This document shows, one piece after another, positions 25,640-33,975 of a stretch of 64,000 bases of DNA. The notes below the pieces were generated by a model, which saw only the letters and a program-made list of their open reading frames with translations, was not told the DNA's origin and did no database searches. The stretch covers positions 1,364,001-1,428,000 of the forward strand of contig OZ252018.1 in the NCBI GenBank assembly GCA_965247535.1. Reading direction: 5' to 3'. Positions within the stretch are counted from its first letter, which is position 1. The number at the start of each line of letters is the position of its first letter. Source of the stretch: JAPPHY01 sp965247535 (GTDB lineage: Bacteria > Chloroflexota > Dehalococcoidia > Lucifugimonadales > UBA2985). Position numbers and translations under genes: made by a program.

Positions 25640-27199
25640 CTAGGCTATCGGTTCCGGGTACTCCTCGCGCAGCACCCGCTTGAGCACCTTGCCCATCGGG
25701 TTCCTTGGCAGCTCCTCGATGAATATCACGTCTTCGGGCCGCTTGAAACCCGCCATGCGAGGCCTGCAGTGCTCGACCACTTCCTCCATGGTCAGCTCCA
25801 TGCCGGGCTTCCTGACCACGATGGCCCTCACGCGCTCGCCCCACTCGATGTCCGGCACGCCGATGATGGCCGCCTCGTCCACCGCGGGATGCGACATGAT
25901 GATCTGCTCCACCTCTTCCGGCGCGATCATTTCGCCGCCTCGCTTGAGGAAGTCCTTGGCCCTGCCGGACAGGAAGATGAAGCCCTCGTCGTCCCAGTAG
26001 CCCAGGTCGCCCGTGTAGAGCCAGCCGCCTCGCAGCGTCTCCCTGGTGGCCTCTTCCCGGTTCCAGTAGCCCTTCATAAGCCGCTCGCCCCGGGCCACTA
26101 TCTCTCCGTTTTCGCCCAGCGCAACGTCGTGGCCGTCCTCGTCCACAATGCGGACCTCGACGTCCGGCAGCGGCTTGCCGATGGAGCCGAGCCGCTTCAT
26201 CTTCTGGTCATAGTCCGGGTCTCCCTCGCGGATCTCGTGGGCGTCCGGCGGGAGCATGGTGATGGTCGACGCCGTCTCGGTCTGGCCGAACGCGTTGATG
26301 AAGCGTGTGTCGGGGAACTCCACGATGGCCTTCTTGATGACCTCCAGGGGCATGGGTGCAGCGCCGTAGGTGATGACCCGCAGGCTGGACAGGTCGTAGC
26401 TCCCGAAGCTGGGCTGGTCCATAAGCCGCTTGAGCATGGTGGGCACCATCATGGCGCGGTTGACCTGCTCCTCCTGCACCAGCTTCATCCACCCTTCCTC
26501 GTCGAACTGGCGCTGCAGCACCAGTGTGCGGCCTCCGTAAATGGCGGCCATCACCGCCTGCACGCCTGCGATGTGGTGCAGAGGCACGGTGAGGATGTTC
26601 TTCTCCGCAACCTCCATGTCCACCGGCTCGACGTTGGCGAGGATGTAGGAGCTGAAGCTGTTGTGGCTCAGCATCACGCCCTTGGGTGTTCCCGTTGTGC
26701 CCGCGGTGAACATGATGATGGTCACGTCGTCGCCGTCAGCGGCGGGGAATCGCTCCTCGTCGGAGGAGTTGGCAATCAGGTCCTCGTAAGACACGAAGTC
26801 ATCGGCCGGAGCCTCCAGCGTGATCTGGTGCTCCAGCGTGGTGAGCTCCGGCTTCACCTGGCGCAGCATGTCCTGGTACCTCTGCCCCAGGATGATGGCT
26901 TTCACGCCCGAGTCGTTGAGCATGAAGCTTAGCTCTTCGGACCGAGCGCGGAAGTTGATGGGCACGAAAATCGCGTCCAGCTTGGCGGTCGCAAAGTAGC
27001 TCTCGATGTGCTCGTTGCAGTTCACCTGCATCACGGCGACCCGATCCCCGGCGCCAACTCCGAGGTCCGCCAGGCCGTTTGCCAGCCGGCTCACTCGATC
27101 AGCAAGCTCGCCGAAGGTCATACGCCTGTCATCGAAGACAATTGCGTGCCTGTCCGGCACTATCATCGCGGTTATGTTCAACAGCTCCGTTGTGTTCAT
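25640..27199 (-). CDS. AMP-forming acyl-CoA synthetase
   Basis: 519 residues of the ANL superfamily. Core motifs: the phosphate loop FTAGTTGTPKGVML, NAFGQTETAS, YTGDLGYWDDEGF and the C-terminal FLKRGGEMIAPEEVE hinge, with the catalytic Lys in RNPMGKVLKR. It activates a carboxylic acid, probably a fatty or aryl acid, as its CoA thioester. The two enoyl-CoA hydratases upstream on the same strand point to acyl-CoA degradation. Chain-length preference cannot be read from sequence. Confidence 0.9.
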   Translation of the reverse strand: MNTTELLNITAMIVPDRHAIVFDDRRMTFGELADRVSRLANGLADLGVGAGDRVAVMQVNCNEHIESYFATAKLDAIFVPINFRARSEELSFMLNDSGVKAIILGQRYQDMLRQVKPELTTLEHQITLEAPADDFVSYEDLIANSSDEERFPAADGDDVTIIMFTAGTTGTPKGVMLSHNSFSSYILANVEPVDMEVAEKNILTVPLHHIAGVQAVMAAIYGGRTLVLQRQFDEEGWMKLVQEEQVNRAMMVPTMLKRLMDQPSFGSYDLSSLRVITYGAAPMPLEVIKKAIVEFPDTRFINAFGQTETASTITMLPPDAHEIREGDPDYDQKMKRLGSIGKPLPDVEVRIVDEDGHDVALGENGEIVARGERLMKGYWNREEATRETLRGGWLYTGDLGYWDDEGFIFLSGRAKDFLKRGGEMIAPEEVEQIIMSHPAVDEAAIIGVPDIEWGERVRAIVVRKPGMELTMEEVVEHCRPRMAGFKRPEDVIFIEELPRNPMGKVLKRVLREEYPEPIA

Positions 27200-27238
27200 G
27201 CTCTACCTCCCAATGGGGTTGATTCCATCGATACCTGC

Positions 27239-27970
27239 CTATCGACTCGTCGACGTGACGGATGCCGCCAGTCGAAGCTCTGCATCAAGGGCCCGCTCCA
27301 GTGGCAAGTCCATGCCTCGGAGCATCGCCCGCTTCACCGCCCTAACCGGCTGCGCCGGAAGCTCGGCAAGCCGCCGCGCCAGCGCCCTGGCTTCCTCCAG
27401 CAGCCTCTCGCGAGGCGTCACCCTGTGCGCCAGCCCGAACGCCACCGCTCTCGACGCCGGGATGCGCTCGCCGCCCAGCAGCGCCTGCAGGGCTCGCGGT
27501 GCGCCCAGCGTACGCGGCAGCGTCTGGGTCCCGCCCGCCGCGGGAATCAGCCCCAGCGCCGCCTCCGGCATCCCGAAGACCGCGTCTTCGGAGGCAATCC
27601 TCAGGTCGCAGAGGAGGGCCATCTCAACACCAGAGCCTATCACAAAACCGTGAAGGGCCGCAACGATTGGCCGGTCGATGGCCAGGAACAGGCCCCACAG
27701 GTCGCGCTCCCACCGCACTTGGCGGGCAATGACCCTCGACGGCGCCGTGCCGAACTCTGTCAGGTCTGCGCCCGTGCAGAACGCCCTGTCGCCCTCACCG
27801 CGCAGAAGCACGCTGTTGACGTCCGGGTCGTCTCGCACCGCCTCCAGCGCCTCGTAGAGGTCATCTCGCATCTGCATGTTGTGGGCGTTGAGCACCCTTG
27901 GGCGGTTGAGCGCGATCTCTGCCACGCCCCCATCCACGTCAAGGGTGATGGTCTGGAAGGGCGATGTCAC
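27239..27970 (-). CDS. Enoyl-CoA hydratase/isomerase family protein
   Basis: 243 residues, crotonase fold: LNRPRVLNAHNMQM, LRGEGDRAFCTGADLTEF (oxyanion hole), AALHGFVIGSGVEMALLCDLRIASEDAVFGMPEAALGLIPAAGGTQ with the Glu positions expected of hydratases. It lies 39 bp upstream of the ligase; its start overlaps the stop of the DUF4234 gene by 4 bp. Confidence 0.9.
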   Translation of the reverse strand: MTSPFQTITLDVDGGVAEIALNRPRVLNAHNMQMRDDLYEALEAVRDDPDVNSVLLRGEGDRAFCTGADLTEFGTAPSRVIARQVRWERDLWGLFLAIDRPIVAALHGFVIGSGVEMALLCDLRIASEDAVFGMPEAALGLIPAAGGTQTLPRTLGAPRALQALLGGERIPASRAVAFGLAHRVTPRERLLEEARALARRLAELPAQPVRAVKRAMLRGMDLPLERALDAELRLAASVTSTSR

Positions 27971-28617
27971 GGGCCTGTGCCTTCCACGCCGGCTGTTGCG
28001 CCGCCGGTTAGTATGCCAAGCCAGCCCAGCACACCAAAGATTACCACGATTATCTCACCCTTGCCCACGCCCGTCGACACGACCCTGCTTCCGTATGTGT
28101 GGAGCCAGTATGCGGTAATTCTTGGCTGCGCATGGAGCATCATAACCAGCTGCGCAATGATCGAGACCGCCAGAAGCGCGTACGATGCCGCCGAAGCCTC
28201 CGCGACGAACAACCGGAGCCATCCGACGAGCACAGCTGCGAAGGCCAGTCCGGGCGCGAAAGCCAGTGCAAGTCCCGCCGCAGCGGCCAGTTCGCCGAAT
28301 ATTCGCAGGTGGGCATGTGCCCGGAAGGAGCCATAGATCGGTACGACCGCGGTCAGGCCATGCCATACGGGAAATGCCTGTTCGCCGGTGTGGTCCCGGT
28401 ACTGCTGCCACGTCTTGTAGAGCCAGTAGATGGTATAGAGGCCCAGTGACAGGATGTTCAGGATGATGATGCGCGTGGTAGATATCAGGTACGGCACCGG
28501 CTCAGCGGACCGGGTTGTGCTCGTCATGGGCGTGCCGCAGCTGGCGCAGAAGAGGGCATCCGGGTCCGTCTCTGCTCCGCACCTTGGGCATTGGGGGGCG
28601 CCTGTCGATTCCATCAT
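27967..28617 (-). CDS. Zinc-ribbon plus DUF4234 membrane protein
   Basis: 216 residues from ATG 28617, chosen because GGGAG lies upstream; a frame start at 28656 lies inside the preceding gene. Residues 8-30 form a zinc ribbon (CPRCGAETDPDALFCASCG), followed by a DUF4234-type block with ILSLGLYTIYWLYKTWQQY and three or four membrane helices. Role unknown. It sits inside a fatty-acid operon, overlapping the downstream hydratase by 4 bp, which suggests co-expression and perhaps membrane association of that pathway. Confidence 0.75.
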   Translation of the reverse strand: MMESTGAPQCPRCGAETDPDALFCASCGTPMTSTTRSAEPVPYLISTTRIIILNILSLGLYTIYWLYKTWQQYRDHTGEQAFPVWHGLTAVVPIYGSFRAHAHLRIFGELAAAAGLALAFAPGLAFAAVLVGWLRLFVAEASAASYALLAVSIIAQLVMMLHAQPRITAYWLHTYGSRVVSTGVGKGEIIVVIFGVLGWLGILTGGATAGVEGTGP

Positions 28618-28652
28618 GTTCGCTTCTCCCTTTCGAGTTTGGTCGAAGGGGC

Positions 28653-29456
28653 TCACTCGCCCCTGTATTCGGGTTCACGGCGCTCCAGGAACGAGGCTAT
28701 GCCCTCCGCCCTGTCTGCCGTGGTCTGAAGTATGAGGTTCATGTCCATCTCCAGGCGCATCCCCTGCTCCAAAGTCATGTCCATGCCCTTCAGCACCGAC
28801 TCCTTTGCGTAGCGCGCTGCGATGGGCGCCAGTGCCGCCAGCGAGCGGGCCAGCTCCTCGCCGCGCTCCGCCAGCCGCTCTGCAGGATGCACCTCGTGCA
28901 CAAGGCCGATTTGAAGCGCCTCCTTCGCGTCGATGAACCTGCCGGTGAGGAGCAGATCTGCAGCCCAGGCGCGGCCCACGGTGCGGGGAAGGCGCTGCGT
29001 GCCGCCGTCCCAGGGCATGGCGCCGCGTGTCACCTGCGTCATGCCGAACCGAGCGCCGGCGGCCGCCAGCCGGAAGTCGCACGCCAGTGCCAGCTCAAGG
29101 CCATGGTCGATCGCGTCGCCGTTCAGCAGGGCCGCGAGGGGCTTCTCGACGGCTCCGATGAACGCCGCCGCACGACGGGCCTCCAGGTAGGCCTGCCGCT
29201 CCTCCGCGCCTGCGGCGGCCGGCCCGTCCGAATCGTCGCCCTCGCAGAAGACGTCGGCCGTTCCGGTGACGACGACCGCGCGCACCTCGTCGTCCTGCAT
29301 GACTAGCCGGCACACCCTTCCAAGCGCGGTTGCCATGGGCAGGTCGAGACGGTTGCGGGCCGAGGGACGGTTGAGGGTGATCCAAGCCACGCCATCAGCC
29401 GTGTGGTAGAGGACGGAATCGCCGTAAAGTGCGCTCATAGGTGTCTCGAAAGCCAT
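28653..29456 (-). CDS. Enoyl-CoA hydratase/isomerase family protein
   Basis: 267 residues from ATG 29456 (an in-frame ATG at 29438 is also possible). Crotonase-fold motifs: LNRPSARNRLDLPMATALG, VVVTGTADVFCEGDD, AALLNGDAIDHGLELALACDFRLAAAGARFGM. The oxyanion-hole region (FCEGDDSDGPA) departs from the usual FCAGADL, so the substrate may differ from that of the 27239 paralogue. First gene of the operon ending with the acyl-CoA ligase. Its upstream region and first codons are duplicated near 30.9 kb. Confidence 0.87.
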   Translation of the reverse strand: MAFETPMSALYGDSVLYHTADGVAWITLNRPSARNRLDLPMATALGRVCRLVMQDDEVRAVVVTGTADVFCEGDDSDGPAAAGAEERQAYLEARRAAAFIGAVEKPLAALLNGDAIDHGLELALACDFRLAAAGARFGMTQVTRGAMPWDGGTQRLPRTVGRAWAADLLLTGRFIDAKEALQIGLVHEVHPAERLAERGEELARSLAALAPIAARYAKESVLKGMDMTLEQGMRLEMDMNLILQTTADRAEGIASFLERREPEYRGE

Positions 29457-29460
29457 CAAA

Positions 29461-29566
29461 TGTTCGCACTTCCGACCGCGGGTGTCAAGCACGGGTGCTC
29501 TCGGTTGACAGCCCCAATCGCCGGATGTATCGTGACGCCGAAGCGGGGCGAGGCGCGACGGCAACG
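29461..29566. repeat. 106-bp element, copy 1
   Basis: From TGTTCGCACTTCCGACCGCG to GCGACGGCAACG. A second copy with about a dozen differences is at 30923-31028. Copy 1 occupies the whole space between the divergent hydratase (minus) and DUF418 (plus) genes, so it carries or replaces their promoters. Confidence 0.85.
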
Positions 29567-30778
29567 ATGGTGTACGGCCCCGTTCCGCCTGCACAGAGCG
29601 ACGCTTCACTCACGGAGTGGCATACCTTGGCAGCGCAACCACAGGCCGCCGATTCCGGCCCCGTTCGCGATTCTGAGCGCATAACCAGCCTCGACCTGAT
29701 ACGCGGGATTGCCGTGCTCGGCATCCTGCTGATGAACGCGGTCAACTTCAAGTTAGGCCGCGCCGCGTACTTCAACCTGAGCGCGGGCGGCTCGGAGACG
29801 TGGCTCGACTGGGCCGTGGGCGTCATCGGCGAAATCTTCGTCGACCAGAAGTTCATGGGGCTGTTCTCGCTGCTGTTCGGCGCAGGCATGATCCTCTTCA
29901 TCGACCGCGCCGCCGGCAAGGGCAGGCGCGCCGTTGCGCTGAACCTCTGGCGCAACGCCCTGCTCCTGTTGATAGGTGTCCTACACCTCCAGCTTTGGGA
30001 CGGCGACGTGCTCGCGGTCTATGCGGTCTCGTCGGTTTTTCTGCTCGCGCTGCGCAGCCTGCCGAACCGGATGCTCATCTCCGTTGGCGTTGCCGTGTTC
30101 GCACTATCCGTAGTTGGCACGTTGATAGCGCAGTACATCGCCAACACAACCAGCGATTCGCTGTCCGGTCTATGGACTCCGGGCGAGATCTCGGAAGAAG
30201 AGGTTATCTGGATTCCCTTCCTGCTGGGCTTCTTCCTGCGCGCCTTGGGACTGATACTGGTTGGCGCGGGCCTCTACCGGTCCGGATTCATGAACGGCGG
30301 CCTGCCCTCCAGGACGTATCGTCTGACCGCGATGGTCGGGCTGGCTGTGGGCCTGCCGCTGGCCGCGGCCGGCGTCGTCATTACCGCGGTGAACGACTAC
30401 TCACGCGAGGTCGCCTTTATCGGCCACATTCCCAACACTCTCGGCACGATTCCATGCTCGCTGGGGTACATGAGCCTCATCATCCTCTGGAATGACGGCA
30501 CGGACAAGTGGCTCAAGCGGCGTCTACGAGCGGTCGGGAAGATGGCGCTGACCAACTACCTGTCGCAGACAGTGCTTGGCGTGCTTGTATTGACGGTCCT
30601 GCTGGGCGACGTGGAGTGGTTCAACCGCGGCGCAACTCTAGCTTTCGTGTTCGCAGTATGGGCGCTGCAGTTGTGGTGGTCGACGGCGTGGCTGAGCCGC
30701 TTTCTCTTCGGTCCGGCGGAGTGGCTCTGGCGAGTCGCCACTTATCGGAGCAGACAGCCGCTCCGTCGCCCGTCGTAG
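29567..30778 (+). CDS. DUF418 (YeiB-like) membrane protein
   Basis: 403 residues from ATG 29567. The N-terminal ITSLDLIRGIAVLGILLMNA is the signature of the DUF418/YeiB family (related to membrane acyltransferases), followed by about ten hydrophobic segments, including FVDQKFMGLFSLLFGAGMILF, and a C-terminal GKMALTNYLSQTVLG block typical of the family. Likely a membrane acyl-transfer or transport protein; substrate unknown. It follows directly after the 106-bp repeat. Confidence 0.88.
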   Translation: MVYGPVPPAQSDASLTEWHTLAAQPQAADSGPVRDSERITSLDLIRGIAVLGILLMNAVNFKLGRAAYFNLSAGGSETWLDWAVGVIGEIFVDQKFMGLFSLLFGAGMILFIDRAAGKGRRAVALNLWRNALLLLIGVLHLQLWDGDVLAVYAVSSVFLLALRSLPNRMLISVGVAVFALSVVGTLIAQYIANTTSDSLSGLWTPGEISEEEVIWIPFLLGFFLRALGLILVGAGLYRSGFMNGGLPSRTYRLTAMVGLAVGLPLAAAGVVITAVNDYSREVAFIGHIPNTLGTIPCSLGYMSLIILWNDGTDKWLKRRLRAVGKMALTNYLSQTVLGVLVLTVLLGDVEWFNRGATLAFVFAVWALQLWWSTAWLSRFLFGPAEWLWRVATYRSRQPLRRPS

Positions 30779-30845
30779 GGCGGACCGCCGGACGCCGCGT
30801 ACCGCGCCCATAACCTAATCTACGTGCGGGGCGCACAGTCGCGAA

Positions 30846-30922
30846 CCGGCCACGCCACCGATCGTGTGATGAATGACCGAATCGCCTGCAGTGCGTCCAT
30901 CGGAGTCCCAGTAGTCACCGGG
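30846..30922 (-). pseudogene. Degenerate 5' fragment of an enoyl-CoA hydratase gene
   Basis: Read on the minus strand the sequence encodes GTPMDALQAIRSFITRSVAWP, which lines up with the start of the 28653-29456 hydratase (ETPMSALYGDSVLYHTADGVAW). About 75 bp can be aligned; nothing of the rest of the gene is present. It is directly preceded by copy 2 of the 106-bp element, so the copied unit was promoter region plus gene start. Confidence 0.6.
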
Positions 30923-31028
30923 TGTTCCCACTTCCGACCGCGAGTGTCAAGCAAGCGTGCTCTCGGTTGACAGCCCCCAAGCGCGGATGTATCGTGACGC
31001 TGGAGCGGGGCGAGCCGCGACGGCAACG
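30923..31028. repeat. 106-bp element, copy 2
   Basis: Second copy of the element at 29461-29566, same orientation, ending in GCGACGGCAACG. The upstream element is better conserved between the copies than the hydratase fragment next to it. Confidence 0.85.
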
Positions 31029-31029
31029 G

Positions 31030-31067
31030 CCCGCTCATCCTGAGCACAGTCGAAGGATATGAGCGGG
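31030..31067. repeat. Dispersed palindromic repeat, copy A
   Basis: CCCGCTCAT and ATGAGCGGG arms around CCTGAGCACAGTCGAAGGAT. Copy B at 34720-34762 carries the same core in reverse orientation. It abuts the GTG start of the next gene and forms the left edge of the 31.0-34.7 kb accessory islet. Confidence 0.8.
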
Positions 31068-32005
31068 TGGGCGCGAGGAGACCAGAATTGCTGGACGAGC
31101 TTGTCAATACAATCGAGACGCTGAAGGCGCGCATCAGCGAGCACCGTACCGCGCTTCAAGCAAGCGAGGCGCAGACGCGTCTGTCGCTCATCGACCCGCT
31201 ACTCCGCGCGCTCGGCTGGGACACGGCGGACCCGGCGCTGGTGCGGCCGGAGTATGATGTGGGAGTCAGGAGGGCCGACTACGCCCTTCTAAATGCCGAA
31301 GGCGATGTGGTCGTCTTCCTTGAGGCCAAGAGGCTGGGGGAGAGTCTGACCAATCACAGGTCACAGGTTGCCGCCTACGCAAGCGAGCTCGGCCTCAGGT
31401 ACCCCGCGCTGACCAACGGCAGCGAGTGGGAGGTTTACGACAACTCCCTAATGGTACCCATCGAGCAGAGGCGCATTCTCAACATTTCCATTTCCAACGA
31501 TGACTCCGCCAAGTGCGCACTCAAGCTGCTGCTGCTCTGGCACCCTAACCTGGCGTCAGGACAGCCAACTGAGGCCGCCGAGCCGATTAACAAAGTGAAC
31601 CGTCCAGATCCCCCGCCTCCCCCGCCGGATCAGCGCTGGGTCAGCCTTACACAATTCGTTCCCACACCTGGCACAAAACCAGCCAAGCTCCGCTTGCCCA
31701 GCGGTGACGAGTTAGGCCTGACTAGCTGGCGGGGCCTCTTCATTGAGCTGAGCGAATGGCTCGTAAGGGATGGGGTCTTGACTCACGACAAGTGTCCTGT
31801 CAGCTTGGGCAAAAGCAATGCCTTTAGCACAGTCAATTTTCAGCCAAGGCACCCCAATGGAAAAGAATTCCTTACCCCTCATCGGCTATCCAATGGCCTA
31901 TTCTTGGCCCCGCATGGCAGCGCCCAGGACGTAATTTATAGGTGTCGAATCATCATGGAGCATCTCGGCAGAGACCCGGCCTCAGTCCATGTCAAGGTAG
32001 GTTGA
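31067..32005 (+). CDS. Solitary HSDR_N-like PD-(D/E)XK nuclease-domain protein
   Basis: 312 residues. After an N-terminal helix (LDELVNTIETLKARI) comes an HSDR_N-like region: LIDPLLRALGWDTADP, RPEYDVGVRRADYALL, then VVVFLEAKRLGESL, giving the D...ExK signature of type I restriction R subunits and related proteins. A Pro-rich linker (PDPPPPPPDQRW) leads to a C-terminal ~115-residue domain I do not recognise. No helicase motor, specificity or methylase gene is present, so this is not a type I system. Start GTG 31067 is the best available but lies at the edge of the palindromic repeat. Confidence 0.65.
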   Translation: MGARRPELLDELVNTIETLKARISEHRTALQASEAQTRLSLIDPLLRALGWDTADPALVRPEYDVGVRRADYALLNAEGDVVVFLEAKRLGESLTNHRSQVAAYASELGLRYPALTNGSEWEVYDNSLMVPIEQRRILNISISNDDSAKCALKLLLLWHPNLASGQPTEAAEPINKVNRPDPPPPPPDQRWVSLTQFVPTPGTKPAKLRLPSGDELGLTSWRGLFIELSEWLVRDGVLTHDKCPVSLGKSNAFSTVNFQPRHPNGKEFLTPHRLSNGLFLAPHGSAQDVIYRCRIIMEHLGRDPASVHVKVG

Positions 32006-32217
32006 GCGGCTGCACTCGGTATCTCCTCTCTGGCTCCATCAGGGTCAAGGCGCAAAGCGCTGGGCTTGAAACGTCCCCGTCGCCGTGGCGCCCGAGTTGA
32101 CAAAGGCTGGAATCTGGGCTGCTTCTGAGTAAGGGGAGCACCCTCACACGCTGGTACAACCGCTGACCGGTTTGGCTTCGGCCCATTCATACGATTCATC
32201 GGAAGGAGGAACGAAAA

Positions 32218-33108
32218 ATGACACAAGGCAACGGAAGTGACAAGGCAACGCTCGACTACTCCCTGAGGTTCAACCCCCCGGTCGACGTGAGGGTAGCGGA
32301 GCGCAATCTTCGTGAGGCAAAGCGAATCTTCGACCGATTGGGGGTGACATTCCTTCTCAACTCCGGCACGTGCCTCGGAGCGGTTCGTGACAACGCTTTT
32401 ATTCCCTGGGATGATGATATCGATCTGGTCTCAGTGGCCGGCGTTAATGCACTGACGGAGGAGACGAGGCAGGAAGCAGCCAGGGCATTTACGGAGAGCG
32501 GGTTCTTTGTGGGTGAGAACAAGGTCAGAGAGTACAAGTCGGTGTCGATGATACGGGACTACGTCAGAGTGGACTGGAGCTGTGCCTACCCTGTGGGGGG
32601 CCACGTCCATAGCTTTCCGGGGGTCCGCCTGCCTGCGGGGTTGTACGCCAATCCCAAGGAGGTCGACTTTCTGGGTGAGAGGTTCCTGGTGCCGAATCCA
32701 CCCGAGGAGTACCTGCGCCTGAAGTATGGCGAAGAGTGGATGGTACCCAAGAGGCCTGGAGAATACGAGGCGGATGTCGTGGCAGGAGTCCTCGACGCGG
32801 ACCAGGTCGGCCGCGTGAGCAGGATCAGGGTGCTGGACAATCTCGGAATGCCCGTTCCTGAAGCGGAAATCAGACTTGTCGGCATCGGCCGCTTCTCGAG
32901 TGACCACGATGGAATAGCTCAGGTGGTCCTGCCAGCCCCAGGTTGGTACGCCTTGGTCGTCAGATACCCAGGCCACGAGCAGCTGCTTTACATGGAAGAG
33001 CTGGAGCCCGACAGAAGCTATGTGTATAGGGCTGACTCCACCGCGACGGCCGCCAACCAGGCATCGGGCGAGTACGGAACTCTGGGGAACGTCCTGTCTG
33101 CCGAGTAA
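32218..33108 (+). CDS. LicD-family phosphotransferase fused to a beta-sandwich domain
   Basis: 296 residues. The N-terminal ~180 match the LicD/fukutin nucleotidyltransferase-like family: LNSGTCLGAVRDNAFIPWDDDIDL with the catalytic Asp pair, and EYLRLKYGEEWMVPKRPG. Family members transfer phosphocholine or sugar phosphates to glycans. From about residue 200, SRIRVLDNLGMPVPEAEIRLVG through a Gly/Pro-rich end resembles a carboxypeptidase-regulatory-like beta-sandwich, an unusual addition. GGAAGGAGG precedes the ATG by 9 bp. No polysaccharide cluster is nearby. Confidence 0.72.
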   Translation: MTQGNGSDKATLDYSLRFNPPVDVRVAERNLREAKRIFDRLGVTFLLNSGTCLGAVRDNAFIPWDDDIDLVSVAGVNALTEETRQEAARAFTESGFFVGENKVREYKSVSMIRDYVRVDWSCAYPVGGHVHSFPGVRLPAGLYANPKEVDFLGERFLVPNPPEEYLRLKYGEEWMVPKRPGEYEADVVAGVLDADQVGRVSRIRVLDNLGMPVPEAEIRLVGIGRFSSDHDGIAQVVLPAPGWYALVVRYPGHEQLLYMEELEPDRSYVYRADSTATAANQASGEYGTLGNVLSAE

Positions 33109-33170
33109 GGCTGACCGGGCCGGAGCGGCGCGGGGAGACACCGCTTGTCAAGATCCCCAAAGAGGCAACG

Positions 33171-33923
33171 ATAACGACACAATCTCGCAGTCTGGAAGGG
33201 CAGGTCGCGGTTGTCACCGGTGCCGGGAGAGGCATCGGCAAGGCCATCGCTATCGCATATGCAAGTGAAGGCGCCGACGTCTCTTGCGCAGCGCGTACCT
33301 CATCGGAAATCGAGGACACGGTCCGAGAGATTGAGGATTCCGGCGGAACCGGGCTTGCCATCCAGACGGACGTCACCAAGCTGGAGTCTGTTGAGCAGAT
33401 GTTCAGCGAGGCATCGGAGTTCTTCGGAGGCATGGACATCGTGGTCGTCAACGCCGGAGGCAGGCTTGATGCCACTCAAGTGGATGAGAGCGATCCTAAC
33501 GTATGGCTCGCGACCCTGGAGGTGAACCTCGTAGGAGCCTACTACACCATCAGGTCAGCGACTCCCTACCTGAAGAGCAGAGGAAGCGGCAAGATCATCA
33601 CCGTGGGCTCCGGCATAGGCCATCGCGGCAGAGTGGCTTCGTCCGCGTACGCGTGCGCCAAGGCCGGGTTATGGATGCTCACTCGTGTCGCGGCCCAGGA
33701 GCTCTGGCAGTACGACATAAGCGTCAACGAGTTGATCCCCGGCCCGGTGGACACAAGGCCGGCCTCGGACTCCACTCCCCGACCGGAAGGTTCGGTGCAC
33801 AATATCGAAAGCGAGTGGGTGAAAACGCCTGAGGACGTCACGCAGCTGACTCTGTTCCTGGCCACCCAGCCCAACAGTGGTCCGACCGCCCAGAGCTTCA
33901 GCCTGATGCGACGGGACAACTGA
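33171..33923 (+). CDS. Short-chain dehydrogenase/reductase, apparently with an ATA start
   Basis: 250 residues if read from ATA 33171. Rossmann motif TGAGRGIGKAIA, the NAG motif VVVNAGG, and the active-site Ser/Tyr/Lys (Tyr in SSAYACAKAG) are intact, so it looks functional. No ATG, GTG or TTG is in frame between the licD stop and TGAGRGIG. ATA at 33171 lies 5 bp after AGAGG and gives the natural-looking MTTQSRSLEGQVAVVTGAG. A start codon lost by mutation or a base-call error is the alternative. It lies downstream of licD on the same strand. Substrate unknown. Confidence 0.75.
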   Translation: MTTQSRSLEGQVAVVTGAGRGIGKAIAIAYASEGADVSCAARTSSEIEDTVREIEDSGGTGLAIQTDVTKLESVEQMFSEASEFFGGMDIVVVNAGGRLDATQVDESDPNVWLATLEVNLVGAYYTIRSATPYLKSRGSGKIITVGSGIGHRGRVASSAYACAKAGLWMLTRVAAQELWQYDISVNELIPGPVDTRPASDSTPRPEGSVHNIESEWVKTPEDVTQLTLFLATQPNSGPTAQSFSLMRRDN

Positions 33924-33975
33924 GGACTCCCCGGATGAAGCCGCGGCCGCGAATCGATACCGGAAGGGGTTAGCA

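Noticed and set aside
31067..32005. Type I restriction system
   Set aside because: Only an HSDR_N-like nuclease domain is present; no helicase motor, HsdM or HsdS genes lie nearby.
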